NCBI RefSeq assembly: GCF_023343835.1
Contig: NC_064437.1
Location: 16,301,501 to 16,365,500, forward strand
Origin: Lagopus muta
Taxonomy: Eukaryota > Chordata > Aves > Galliformes > Phasianidae
Direction of reading: 5' to 3'
DNA: 64,000 bases
Below the pieces are notes generated by a model. It was not told where the DNA came from, searched no databases, and was given only the letters and a program-made list of their open reading frames with translations. A program made the translations under genes and the position numbers. The stretch's first letter is position 1. The number at the start of each line of letters is the position of its first letter. Below, one piece after another: positions 12,921 to 26,241 of the stretch.

Positions 12921-13200
12921 GGAGTCGCTACCGGAGAGCGGCGGCGGAGCGCAGGCCCCGCACACCGCCTCGCGCCCATGCAGCGCTCTCCCCACAGCGC
13001 GGCCGCGCCGCCACCGCCCCCTCACGCCCGCGCGACGCCGTTGGCCGCCCGCGCGCGGCGGGGCGGAGACCGAGCACGTCCCGCCCGGGGGCGCGGCCCG
13101 GGGCCCCTCGGTGCGAGCGCGCGGTTGCCAGCAGCGGTCGCGGCGCAGCCCCCGTCCGGGTTGGGTGTGACGGCGCTGGAGCGCCGGCAGCGACCCGGCG
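12920..13200 (-). other. ARHGAP29: ARHGAP29 noncoding exon 1 (5' end uncertain)
   Basis: A strong minus-strand donor, CTCCG|GTAAGG (GT at 12919-12918), lies inside the CpG island and fits splicing to the acceptor at 11050. The transcription start cannot be read from sequence, so the upper limit given is only a guess within the island. No in-frame ATG was seen in the part I read (up to about 13180), in the frame that continues into the MLRQN frame. Confidence 0.6.
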
Positions 13201-13450
13201 AGAAACCGAACCGACCGCGGCCGAGGGAAGGAGCGGTTCTATTGCTTCCCCCGCCCTGCACTCCCGGCCCCGCTGTGGCACCGCGCCTCGTCCCGCGCTG
13301 CACCACGCGCGCAGTCGCCGCTTTCTGCTGCGTTCCGCCGCTTCTGCTCCATGCAGAGCCGCACCAACGCGGTGCCAGGAGGAGTCCCGGGCGGGAGCGC
13401 CGTCAGCACCCCGAGAGCCAGCAGCTGGCACTCTTCAGCCTTGGTACGGC

Positions 13451-16400
13451 CGTGCGAGTGCATACGTACACGTTCTTAAAGAAGAAAAAAGAAAATTTGG
13501 AAGAGATCCTCAAGCAACACTACACAGAAACTGAAACGGCTCCCCAGCGGCTAACGGGACTCGAGGGCCTCTGCAGACTGGTAGCGGCATTTCGGTTCCC
13601 CGTTTGTAGAGGCAAGGACTGCAGACCCCCAAAAAAACTCACACTAAATAAAACATAACTCTAAAAACCAAGTAAGTGGTTATAAATCCTTCAATTTCCC
13701 CGAGTTTGGAGAAAAACAAAGAAAGCAATGCCCTGAGCTTCAAAAGATGCTAGCGATTCAGGTAATTGATTCAGCAGATGTCAAAATCAGGCCAGGGCAA
13801 ACAGTTGTAAACTAATTTAATGTGCAAGTGGGGGAGTGCAAGGCAAACAGTGTAATCGGCAGTCACATCATCAGGAAAAGAATTAAAGGCTTGTTGTGGA
13901 AAAGTCACTGAAATACTGATAAGTGTACAATAGCAATAAAAAAAGTAAACAAGAAATTCCACCTATGCTTATCAATACATAGACTACAAAGCAATGGATA
14001 CCATTTGGTGTCCAACCCTTTTTTAGAAAAGAAAGCATACACCTACAGCAGACTGCTTCAGGAACTCTTTTTTAAAAGAGAAGTACCTTTACTTTGCCAT
14101 GTCTATACCATTTCCAGGCACGTTTTAGAAAACACAAGGAAGAAAGCACTACTGACCCCAGTGCATACCTAGCTTGGCTCTTCTGCAGTTACTGAAGCAG
14201 GCAGGGTCTGTTGTATCTCTGCCACTCTTTGCATCAGTGTTTTCTCCCTCATCCTGGCTCCCTCTAAGGTCAACCTGTGACTATTCTAAAATTCATCAAT
14301 TCTTTTGCTGCATCATTTGCTTGAAGAAAAAAAAAAAATTGTCCCCAGAGGTGAAATTTAAAGTGACAAAAATTAAAAATCCTAGGATTAAATGTTTTTA
14401 TGCTTATTGCCAGCACATGATCTGAAATGTACAAGCGTTCCATCCTGTGGGAAGCCAAGCCTCAAACATCTTCTGTAAAAATGATTTGAGCCCACATCTG
14501 CACACTATATGAACGTTAAGTGAATCTCTGGGTTTTCTTCAAACTAAATGTCCCTTTCATTTTGGTTGTTCAGAGCTGTTTTCTTCTCCGTTCAGTTCGG
14601 CTGCCAAACTGAATGCAGAATTCCCCACATTCTTCTCAAATCAAGACACAGAACAGCTCCAGTCACATCCCAGACTCTGCAGCGCTGATTATCTGACGTT
14701 GCCTTAGAAAGTGCTGCACAATGGAAACATGGAAGTAAGACACACCTTCAAGATACAACTTCAAAAAAGGTCAGGACTGCATCCACCATGGCTTGCAGTT
14801 TTTGCTGCAGTAGGTCAATGAAAGGAGGATTAAAGCGTGACTGCTGTGACTACTGTTGCATTTTCATCATCCATTGTCACTTTAAAGAGGCAAGGCTCTT
14901 TAGTTAAACATAGTCTACAGCATTACTAATGAAGGCTTCAGGAGAGCAACAGAAGTCGAGCATGTGCACTGCTAGTGCTCAAAGTCTGCTTTTTCTGCTC
15001 TTCATCCAACTATCATAGTTTGCTCGGAATGAACAAAAACAACAAACAGTAATTAGGCAAATAGTGAAGAGCAAGGCAACAGAGATAATATAGCATCTCA
15101 GCAAAGAATTACCCAAGAGGAGACACAAAAATTCAATTTATTTTCATCAAAAATGCTAAATTTTCCTTCGTGGAGGTGCTGAAATCTGGTTTATTAGGAG
15201 TAGTCTATGCAGCTGTTTTAACATTTTTTCCCCTGCTGGAGCACATGTACACAGTGAAATAATAAAGCGTACCTCTTTTAAGAGAAATCAATATACGGAG
15301 TAAACTTCAAATGTCTGCTTCTCCCTTTTCAGTGTTCAATAGCACTTTACTCATAAAAAGTGCTTCTGAAACCCAAGGGAAAGGTCTGCCTGATGGAAGC
15401 TACTCTATATTGAAGCCTCCAATCGCTGTTAAGAGAACAAACCTTTCCAGGTAGCACCAGTAACATAGCTAGAACTTCATATAAAGTATGACTTCATAGA
15501 AAGTCATATTTGCTAAGAAATCAGTTTCAAAATACTGGCTCTGTGCTTCTACTTATAAGCCAAAGAGACACATGTTCTAAACTAGCTTGATGACATCAAT
15601 TAGTGTGTAGAGTAGTATGAGCAATAACAGTTCCCTGCAGAGCCAGACACTTGTTATTGTTAACTGGACACACCAGCAAGGGTGCAACAGCTGAAAGGGA
15701 CCCACATCGCTGAAAGTAAGATTGAGAAGGTTGCTTACAGGGAGAGGTTGGTAGAGGATTCCACACTGTGTTTACATTCCAGTGAGCAGAATTCTGCTCT
15801 GAAGAAGAATTTCCATAAACCATTTCTTTCCAACAACCATTTCTTACACGTAGGCTCCTACAAATGGCCACATTATTTGTGTAACAGAAATCAGGTCAGG
15901 ACTCAGCTATTGTTAAAGGAAATAATGTGACATTTTTTGGTAAATAACTCTTGTCCATAGCTGCATCATAAAATTTAACAGCCAAAGTCAGTACAAAGCC
16001 ATCCTACCTGACACTGAGGAAGCTCAGAAAGCTGTTCCCTTGCTACTACATCTACTACAGGCTTTTATTTTTTTCCTCACGAGATCCCCATTTAACTACA
16101 GCAAACACCACCCACTGTGAATCCATGAGATACCTGTGTCCATCTGTGCTTCCTAGAACGTGGCCTGTTCCAGCCTGAGCACCAAACACCCTCAAGCAAC
16201 TGACGTGGGTGAAACTGAGGCACCACTGAGCACTGGGCAACCCACAGAGCCGCTGCAGCCTGCAGGGACCTCATCTTCCTCCCCGTGGGCCTGAGCTTCT
16301 GTGCAGACCCCAGAATGCTTCAGAAGAGCAAGGGAAGCAAAAGGCACAGCTTTAACAAGTTTTAAATAAAACTCACATTTTTTGTTTAATGGCTTGTTAC

Positions 16401-19400
16401 AATTCATCTCCAAGATGATCCCTCTGTACTTCTTAACACAGTGAGGGAGGTGTCAGTCTCTTATACAGCTTACCATTCCATCACCTCACCCTTGCTAAAA
16501 GCCCTCTTCTCCAGTGATCTCTTTTCCACAGTTGCTGTCTTTTTCTCTCCGATGATGTAGTTGACGTACACAGTGGGTTTAACAGAGCCATTGCATTCAG
16601 CTCTGTCCTTCCACTGCTTTCATCTTAAACCCAACAGCCCAAGAGTCATTAGTTTTCTTTTCAATTGTATCAGAAGACCTGACCAAAAGACCTCCTCCCC
16701 AGTTTTCCCTCTCTTTACACAACATCCTGCTGTCTTCAGGTTAAGCTATATGCTGCCATAAACTACTCCTCTCAGCTTACGCAAGGCTGGAAGTGCAATG
16801 TGGGAGAAGTGCCAGACACAGGGCAGCACAATTGCACTCATCCTCCAGGAAAAGAATTGCCGCTGGTGCAGGCAGCACCCCATTTCCCAAGCTTTAACAA
16901 GCAGCTTCTTAAAAAACTTCCACCTTAACTACCAGTTGTCTAGAGGGGCAGTAGGTGGTGAGGAATGAGAGGAAAGACTGCATGAAGGAAACAATCTTCC
17001 AGAATCTCCCCAGCCAAACACACTATTAGCCAACCCTAATTAGAGCCCAGTCACCTGCTGCTTTTAGGGTCAGCAGGCCTGGAGCTCATCACAAGCCCCA
17101 CCTGCTGCATGGGCACCAGCTGGATTTAAGGCAGAGGAAGCTCTCCAGCCAAGGGCTGGGAGAAGGGCAAGCTGTTTCTGTAGGGAGTGGAGGGCTGGCT
17201 AGGGCATGTTTGCAGGCAGTACTGGCCTGACGTGCTCTGGGCAATAAGGACTGCTGTTTGTTGTGGTAGTAAAACAAGCTGCTGGGATCATAGTGAAGTA
17301 TCTGCTGGCCTTAAATGTTATATTTGGAGTCTGCAGTAGATGGCAAATGTTAAGATGCACCAGTGCCCTTGGGCTGTGCTGTAGCGTGCTGCAGTCACCG
17401 AAACCACTGAGCACTGTTGCTTCAACAGCAAACAAAACTTCTTTACATACACCTGAAGGCTCTTAGTAGTTTAAGTGTTTAATAAATAAGATGGAAAAAT
17501 AAACAAACAAATGTATGTTTAGCTAGAGACCTTCTTTTAAAGCCCATTTTCTATGGTATCACAAATACTGCTAGATAAAAAAGGGAGCTAAGAACAATGT
17601 TCTGGGACAGGGCTCGAAGAAAACTTTCAGAGGTAAATTAAGAATACATCTCTGCAAGACAGAATGGTTTACTCCACCTTGGGAGAGAAGGTAAGGTCCT
17701 TAAAAACAATTACATGTACTACATGTGATTAAGTGGTTGCTGTTCTTCACTTCTTGTTTTTAACCCTTCCTTTTCCCCCTTCTGATATTCTGGTGTAGTT
17801 GTCTTAGTCCTGACAAAAGACCCAATTTCAAGTAATACTTTATGGTTATAAAGTCTTATATGGTTATAAGTCTTATAGTCTGTAGGATATATATTTTTTT
17901 TTTTACCAACAAAGGAAATATGGCTTTAATCAACACTGGTAAATTTAAGTGTGACTGTGGTAGGGTAGGGAGCTATAGCCTCCTAACCTGCTTGAGGTGA
18001 AGCTGGAGTATCTTTTCTTGTTTTAGTCTAGTGTTTCCTGGGTTAGTTTCACAGGTTTTTTGCCATCCATATTCGTTTCTCCTATCAGGGATCATATCTT
18101 CATCTTGAAGTGTAGACAAGCATAGGAGAGACTCTCTAAAGATCAGCACTGTTGATTCCTCAGTCTCTGCAGGAAAATAATTTCATATTTAGCATTTGTG
18201 CCAATGTATGTTTTGTGGTTTGTTTTTATTTCTGCCTCCCTCAGGAGGAGAGGAAAAAAAATGAGATGCTAAACCAAAATTATTCCTAGCTTGCAATTAG
18301 ATGTGCACAAATTGCTATATTTAGTGCACTCACAAGATACATTATTCTTAGTATGTTTATTAGGAATCTTGTTTAACAAGTGGAGTAAAAGAGTAAAGGT
18401 TGTGGCTATTAGTGAGGAGCACTGCCCCAATGGTGATGAACTTGTAGCACAGTGATGGTGTGCCAATGTAATGTTGTTGGAATTAGGCAAGGATGCAGCT
18501 CTGAAACAGGGGCAGCAGGGCAGGTGATGGACTGTGCTCTGCTGCGTGTGACTAAAGGCCAGCATCTCATACTTCTGAAAAGGGCTGCAGAGTAAAGGCT
18601 ATTCTCATCATTATGGAGCAAGGTATATCTTATCCTCTCTGTAGCTTCTGGATTTCAAACTGATCTATTCCAGCATAGAGACTTCTTAATTCAGTTTTAT
18701 AACTAAAAACAGAATCTAACTGTAATACTAATGATACTAGAAAAAATAATCCAGTTATAATGTGTAGCTGATCTACAGTTTTCACTGAATTCCATATGCT
18801 GATCACGTGCCACTGAAGAAAGCATTAGTATTTTAATAAGGAACTCATTCAGTGGTTTTCAACCTGAGCTTCATAGTGTGAATATTCCAGTCAAGTTCTT
18901 TCTAATGTCTTCTTACCAAATCTAGTAATAGGGCTTGCTTTGTGATGTAGTAGTTTTAATCATTCACATTAGTTTGTCTTTAAATGTCATCCCACTTTCA
19001 CTGAACAATGGTGAGTACACATGCTGGAGGGTATGACATTGTTTAATGTAGTTGCTGAAGTAATCATGTGTTCATAGGTTTTGAAAGCACAATGCTGTTG
19101 CCTGACTCTTTCGGTGCTAGTGAATTCAGATTAGCATTCAGAGGCAATCTTGTTCTTGTAGTTCCTTCTGTGCTTTCCAAATATTGAATCTTCGCTCCAG
19201 TGATATAATTATGAACAGAGGGAATGAAACTATGTGACATGCAGTCGAGAGATATTGAGACATCATCTCCAAGTGAACAGATCTGTCATAACTGTGAGTG
19301 AAAAAGATGTGGGTATGGGCCCTTTGAGCAAGTTACTAAATGCCTCTTAAATATCTTTGAGTACTCTAATCCGTGGTATGATAAAAACTAGTGAAAGCCA

Positions 19401-22400
19401 TTTAGTTGTTGATGAAAGAGTTGTGGGTGCCTGGTTCCAACAGGCAGTTCCTGAGTAGACCTCAGCCAGGAACCTCCCAGCAACCTAGGTGCGGCACTTA
19501 AAATCCTGAAGGGTATTTTCTACTGACCTTAATGGGTCATTTCTCAGGGCACAGGTTGTTCAGTTGCTGTTTAATGAGGCTCCTAAATCTTGCTGAGCAC
19601 AATACAGGTAGTGTAAGTACTAGTACAGGATTCCCTGCAGCCATGGGCTGGGATGCTGTGTTGCAGCCCATCACTCTCACTGGGGTTTTTTGAGCTGGAT
19701 TTGGCCCAAAAGTCGCTGATCCAAGACCAACAGTGGTTTGGCTGTTGTGTTTTCCTTCCTGGTGTTGTGCTTAATAGTAAAAATGAATGTGATTATCTGA
19801 AAGACAGCAGATGCTATTGTAATGTCAGATTTGAATAACAGATGTGAATGTGCTCTACCCTTGCTTTAAATGACATATGTTATTTATCATTAAAACACTT
19901 TCTCATGCAGTGGAAACCTGGTTTCCCACTCTTTAAGAAACCACTTACTGAACAATATGCATAAAATCAGAACCATTGTTTTATGCATATATATGACAAG
20001 ATGTCCATCTAATACAGCAGTATATTTTGAAATACAGTATTATTCACAGAGCTTAAATGATAAGGTAATAAAACTGATATACTTTTGTCTTGTGTTTAGA
20101 TAGAATTCAGAGTGATGCTTATTGGTTACGGGTCAACCAATAAAATGCATAAAGCTCTATTACTTTTGGTTGAGTATATGGTATTAGATTACAGATTACA
20201 ATTCACTGCAGTGAAAACCACAATATTTTAGCACTTTTATTCTCACAGAAGCCACAACTGGTTTGCACTTATTGCATAGGTATTACGGTTTCAGTAAATA
20301 CTGTCTTGAAGATTTGTAGCCTTAATGAGATCTGAATAATACATAAATCACTATAAAAAGAAAACTGCAATACAAAATAAAAAATAACCAAACTTCTAGC
20401 TTGTGTCCAAGCTAACAGCTAGTTTGTACCTTAGTGTGATGGAATTGTGCTTGATAATAATAAGAATAGCAAGTCTGCCTTGACAAGTTTGCAATTCTAG
20501 TAAACAGAGGGGCTGCTTACGTCCCCTTAGGTATAGCAGAATGTACTCTGAAGACCCCCTTCTACTGAGTTAAGCTGTTTTGGTGGGAACACATGGAGGG
20601 AATTCACCATGAGTACCCCAACTTTCCCCATGTCTCAGAAAGGTGGTCCCCAGGTACAATGGGGTGCCTGTAAGCATGCTTATCATGGGGTAAGGGTCTA
20701 GGAGACAAGGGCAGCTGTTGAACAGGAAGGTTCAGTGAGAGGTTCTGTCAGTCCCTTCTCAAGGAGACTGTAACAAACTGGAGAAACATAAACTAGCCTC
20801 TCAAAAATGAACACATTTCTTTAGAAATTGAAAGGAAATGCTTGATTAGAGGTGCCATTTTAAAATCAGAAACCTATTTCCATGGACGATACATTGAATA
20901 TCTCGTGGAAGTCACAAGAGAACTCTGGGGGCAGAGATGATGTTGGAGTTTGTACTGTTCTCTAATTGTAATCCGGTATCCAGTATGTCAGCAGCTCCCT
21001 CTGTGACTGTAAATGGTTCTTGTGCTTTGGTAGATGCTGCTGGTAGCTGCGCTGGGAACAAAATCTGGCATAGGCACAAGTCTATGGGGAAGAAAATTCT
21101 GTTCTTCTAGAACCAGAGGTCTGAACTGAGGGAGCCCACAAACTTAGGCTGCTTCCTTCATTGCCACCCCAATACTGTTTTTTGTGGAGTGGTTTTGGGG
21201 ACTGTACTCCTCAAATAACCACCAATTCAAGATTTATCCAGGTAGCAGCACATAAAGGCAACACTGGCAGTCCTCTCTCACATAGGAATGTGACTCCAGT
21301 GCTGGCTGAGCATTTGCCATTCAATTTCAGTAACTCCTTCAAACCAGTAAAAATGCCTGAGACAGGTTTGACTGCCAAACGTTACCGGCTTTGAAGTCTG
21401 CTGGCAGGTAAGAGCTGTATGTCGGTGACCTACAAAAACATCAAAGTGTGTCAGGGAATACTGCTGCAAGAATTGGAAGCCAAAGATCCAAGAGGAAATA
21501 TTCAAAGATAATATGAATAGACTGCAAAGGTAGAAGATGTACGGAAAATCAATAAGTGATCAAGGTCAGACAAACAAAAATCTGACTAGAATAGAACTTG
21601 GAAAGGAAATAGAAAGGACAAATTTGCACTGTTTCTTTATTTTCTCATGTGTACGTGTTCTGTGTAAGCAACAGCTATCTTGTCTTCAGGATAAATGCAT
21701 CAGTACATCCAGAATATAAATAAATGCAGTTAATTCTTCAAAAGGAGACCAATAATTGATCAGTGTCTTTTTCTTCATGTACAAATGTAGCACACTACAA
21801 GTTTTTAAATAATCTGGTACATAGCAGTGTTAAAAATATCTGTTATTAAAAGGCATCATCATCATAGATCAGATTCTTCATGTAACTTGCCAGAATCCAA
21901 GTGTGGAACCTACAAGTCTTGGTGTAGGAAACTTACTGGGATGTGGATTAATCTCACTAGTAAGTCTCTCTATCACTTCTGGAGCCTTATCTCTCAAGTA
22001 AGGAATTTTCAGCAATGAAAGTGTAACGTGAGAAAATAAAATTATGTAGAAGGAACTTTGGAATGGAAGATAACAGGAACATAGGAATGATCAGGCTGGG
22101 TAAGATCAAGAATTCAGTAATACCAATATTTTGCATCTCATAATAATAATAATGTTAAACTAATGTTTAAGGAAGGTAGTAAGGACTGGACAGGAATATC
22201 TACCATTTTCCTTGAGCTTCGTGCCATTTGCAGCTAAGAAATGTCTAGAGCCAAGCATTATTTCTGCATATTTAGTAATTGTCATGGAATTCTTTTCCTG
22301 TGGACTTTAGCAGCCATCTGCTGAGATCATGTAAACTTCCAGAAACACCAAAATCTTAGCAGGGAGCTTCACAGCTTAAAAAAAAAGAAAGTGTTGTGTT

Positions 22401-25129
22401 TTTTAGTTATTTTGGGGGCATATAGGTGGGAGAGGAAGGGTATTGTTTTTGTTTTGACACTTGAGGATCACAGCTTTGTACTGAAATTCACCCTGGGTTT
22501 CTGAATCTGGTTCCTGCTGCAAAACCTGATCCGTGAGTGCAAGCTCTGCCAGAACAAGCTGCAGGAATGGGGCCTCCACCATTGCCAATGCACAGTGAGT
22601 GAAACCAATCAGTAAGGAGAAGAAATTAACAGCAGTGTATGACCCTGCACATCAAAATGACCAATGGAGGATATTTTCAAGATGCGATATGGGACATTTT
22701 GAGTGCTCTGTGTGGCTTAGTATGGTGCCACAGGGCTTTAGTTAAAATTCCATTGTTTTTTTTTTGCTTTTGTGAAGTTCTGTTTTCAATTTTCAATGTA
22801 GCAGTGTTACCAAATATGGGATAATCTGCTGCCGCTCTGGACATGTGTCACTGTTTCTGCACTGGAGATGGAAACCAGAAATTGATTCTTCCCTTGCCCC
22901 ATGGGAAGTACTGATTCCCTGTAGCTTTTGTAGCAGAGACAGAGAAGCTTATAGGCAGGTGTTAGGTTAAATCAGAACTTTCCTGGTTTGCACTCATAGA
23001 ATTTAAAAATAGAAAGATTGAATACAGCAGACAAAGCTGGAAAGGGTTAAGCTGTTCAGATTGCCTGCTTTAGGTGGAACATAAAACTTTTTTTTTCCTT
23101 AAAGAGGAAAATAAACAGTTCACTTATCCCTAGGGTGGTAGCAAGCCCTAACAAGGAAAAGCAGGACACATTCCTTCCTTCCTTTACAACTAGTCACTGA
23201 ATTGCTCCCAACACATTCCAGATCTGGTAGGATAACTTAATTGTCTTCACCTGCAGGCCAGTGCCTGAATTCCTGACAGTTAATATAACACCTATGGAGT
23301 GAGGCACCACAATTTCTTTCTGATGAAAGTTTGTTATGCACCCACTCCCATGGCTGTTAGTATTTTCATAGGTTCATTTGCATCTGAAGACTTGGGAGTT
23401 TCTTGGGTGGAACTGTGTCTATGAAAGTTTGAGCCTAGTGCTGTCATCAGATGAAATTTCTCACCGGAGACTTAGAACAGATATACGAAAGGAGAATTGT
23501 TTATTGTAATAAGTTGTGGTTAGGAGTGAAATTTTTAATTGCTTCCTTTACAGTGAAAGATCTGTATGGAGAAGGGAATGCTGCTGGTTTGCTTTCGCTG
23601 GTGGTGAAACAGGAACATTTCTGTAATGATTCCCCATCAGGTGTGCAATGTTTTCCCATAAAGCAGGTGAAATTTTGCAAATTTGTTCAGGCAGATTAAG
23701 ACCATAATTGCTGTCCCAGAATATCCTCAATTTGTGCTCTGGATTACAGTGCCACTTTTCTGCAGAATGTCAAGAAGGGTCCCACAGTGCAAATCTCAAT
23801 GAAACGTAGATCAGGAGCACACCAGGAAGCTTATGCCTTTTTCCAAGCAAAGAGCTAAAGAATTAAACAAGGAAAATAAAACACTTGAGTGTACCAACTC
23901 AAAGCAATTTATGTACTTATCCCATTTCTACCGTCACTTCTGAAGCATTTTATCAAATGCTTTGAAACACCATCGTGGTAAACAGATGTAAATGTTTCAG
24001 GTAAAGACTTAGCAGCTGTTTTCAGTGATATTCCATGCTATAAAACATTCTGATAGTTTTGAGGAGGCATCAGGAAGCTCCCCTATACTGTGCTAGCACA
24101 GTAATCAGTGTTAGTTCCAGCACAGAGAAGAGGCAGTTCTTTATTTGTAGAAATGAACACAAAGTAAGAGCAGAAGGTCTTTAAGGCTTGAAAATGGTGG
24201 TGAAGGTAATTTTGAAAGAAGTAAAAATGTGCAAAATTGTAACTAGGATGATACTTAAAGGAGTGAGAACATTAGCAATATTTTTACATATGTTTACTTA
24301 CTGATAAATCTTATTGAGTGGAATAATGGTTTAACATTACTTTTGTCAACATAATGAAATAATTGCATTATTGGGAGACAAGAACAGAGGGAAGTTAGGG
24401 AGGGGGAAATAAGTTCTGAATACAGAAGGGCACCTGTATTATCCTGATATGCCTCCAGGCGTTAATCCCAATTAGACTGAAAGCCTGCATAAATCAGAGC
24501 CTTGAGTTCCCATTGATAAACATATTCCCAAAAACTGCATCTAGTTTTCACATATTGTGTACTCTTGTATATTTTGTGTATCAGTAAGTCTGTATTTTGA
24601 GCAATGTTTGGAGATATTACCAGTTCCTGTAGTTAGTTTCAATCTAAGACAAGAAGAATCTTAAACATGTGTAGGACTCTTGCTGGAGTGAAATTAATGG
24701 TACCGTTTTCATCTTAACTTTATAAGGTTAACATGTGTGATGCCCAACAAAAACGTCTGTCAGTAGCAGTCACTTTAATTTTGTTACTGTTAATTCTCTG
24801 GATAATTAAATGAACTATTTCAGTTACGTGGGCTTTCTCAGGAATGCTTTGGGGGTATATATAAACAGTTCCAACATACCACAGAAATGCAGTAGCAACC
24901 TCAGGTGGCCTTTGTTGGTCTCCTAACTACTGAAACTTTAAAGCAAATCGACAAAGACAGAGATTGCTTTAAATACGATGAAAAATGAAGGAATATGTTC
25001 TTCAAATGGATGACTGATAAAGGAAAAAATAAGCCACCTCTAATGCATACACGAGACTTGGGACTGAAGATGAAATGAATGCAGACTGAGAAAATAACTA
25101 ACGTGACTTTAGGATTGAAATAGTCTGTT
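13451..25129. other. Intergenic region, left part
   Basis: No protein-coding gene is supported. The first 200 bases still carry CpG-island shoulder sequence, and a plus-strand donor-like site (CCAA|GTAAGT, GT at 13672-13673) follows. The rest is AT-rich with a few short tandem repeats, such as a TATGGTTATA-containing duplication at 17841-17875 and (TAA)n near 22140. Confidence 0.5.
17841..17875. repeat. short tandem duplication
   Basis: The block TATGGTTATA + AGTCTTA occurs twice in direct succession with a one-base length difference. Simple local duplication. Confidence 0.7.
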
Positions 25130-25400
25130 ACGATTACAGCAAATTCAAAGGTTGCCCTCCGTTAATTGTGTAACACTAGAGCTCATTAGTCCCGTTGATT
25201 TACACACTTAGCATTATGGCGCCATCGTGTGGCGCAACTGATAAGTGCAGGACTCCTAGCTGCCATCAACCGGCTGTCACTGCCACCGTGAGCGACCACA
25301 GCCAAGTTTAGAGGCTACTTGACAGCAGAGGTTTCACGTCTCTCTGGCTTCCACAGTGACTACCCTGTCTAAGTTCCTTATCCACGTGAAGATCTTTCGA
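25130..25400. other. CpG-containing unique block, possible regulatory element
   Basis: This block has several CpGs in a CpG-poor region, no repeat character, and contains GCCATCGTGTGG (25221-25232), which matches the CTCF core on 10 of 12 positions. A 6-bp inverted repeat, GCGCCA...TGGCGC (25219-25224 and 25230-25235), overlaps that site. A regulatory role is inference. Confidence 0.35.
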
Positions 25401-26213
25401 AGGGGAGGGAACTTTCTCGACTGTCCTAAAATAGATTTAAATACACTGCTCAACCCATGGTTAGTACAATTAATAGAAATAAGAATAGGGGATAGGATGT
25501 GTTTGAAGGAGAAACTCACATTGAGCTGCAAATCTGCAGGATGTGGCAATGGAGAAAACTAGAATATGAATATTGCTGCATCAATTCCATGAGGAAAAAC
25601 TTCAAATGAGTGTGAAGTCAGGGTGGCACACGACAGGAGAACAGGTAATACACTATCTCACTGCAAAAAGGAGGGAGAGAACAGAAGTTTTTCATGTCTG
25701 ATGGGTCCTTGAATGTTGTGTGCAATGAGTGAAGGGAATGTTGCAGCTCAGATGTGTGCAATAAGAGGGAATGATGTATAATCAGGTATAAAAGTAGACA
25801 AAAGCGTATTGGACTTGCAATTATGTTTGGGGGAAAAAAAACCCAAGCATTTTCTAGGCAAAGGTAGTGTGACACATTACCTAAGTGATCGCTAATTATG
25901 CACGCTGTGTGATGCTTAGAAATATTTTAACCAAGTTTGCAAAGTTGATAATTTTTATAAGGGCTATAAAACAGGCAATGAACTGGTTAAAAGTGATAAG
26001 GCGTTGAACAATTTTTGGGAGGTGAATCCAGGGTAAAAGAAAGCTATCAAACTTTAACGTAGTTATTAGTGACCCTGACATGAATGTTATCAGTGTTTTG
26101 TTGACCAAAAACTAGAAGGTATCATTAATATGGAGGAGAGATGGGGTAATTATGCACAGGGAAAAACAAGGTTCATCTCAAGAAATGGAGACATCAAAAC
26201 AGAATGAAACTCT

Positions 26214-26241
26214 AATTATAATAATAATTATAATTATAAAT
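26214..26241. repeat. AT-rich microsatellite (TAA/TAAT)n
   Basis: Imperfect repeats of ATAATA and TTATAA units. Confidence 0.7.

Larger units (their letters stand above)
12560..13450. promoter_or_regulatory. CpG island, ARHGAP29 promoter
   Basis: Very GC- and CpG-rich sequence covers the proposed first exon. It contains a (CCG)n run at 12836-12855, GC boxes (for example GGGGCGG at 13060-13066 and a CGCCCCGCCCC cluster at 12876-12886) and no TATA box near the exon. This is typical of a vertebrate TATA-less promoter. Long ORFs on both strands here are artefacts of the composition. Confidence 0.75.

Noticed and set aside
12434-13534. 366-codon plus-strand ORF and several overlapping ORFs on both strands
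   Set aside because: They lie in a CpG island where stop codons are rare. The protein is low-complexity Pro/Ala/Arg, crosses the proposed ARHGAP29 first exon antisense and has no family signature.
24856-24865. TATATATAAA, a TATA-box look-alike
   Set aside because: AT-rich surroundings, no CpG island, no ORF or donor in suitable position downstream.
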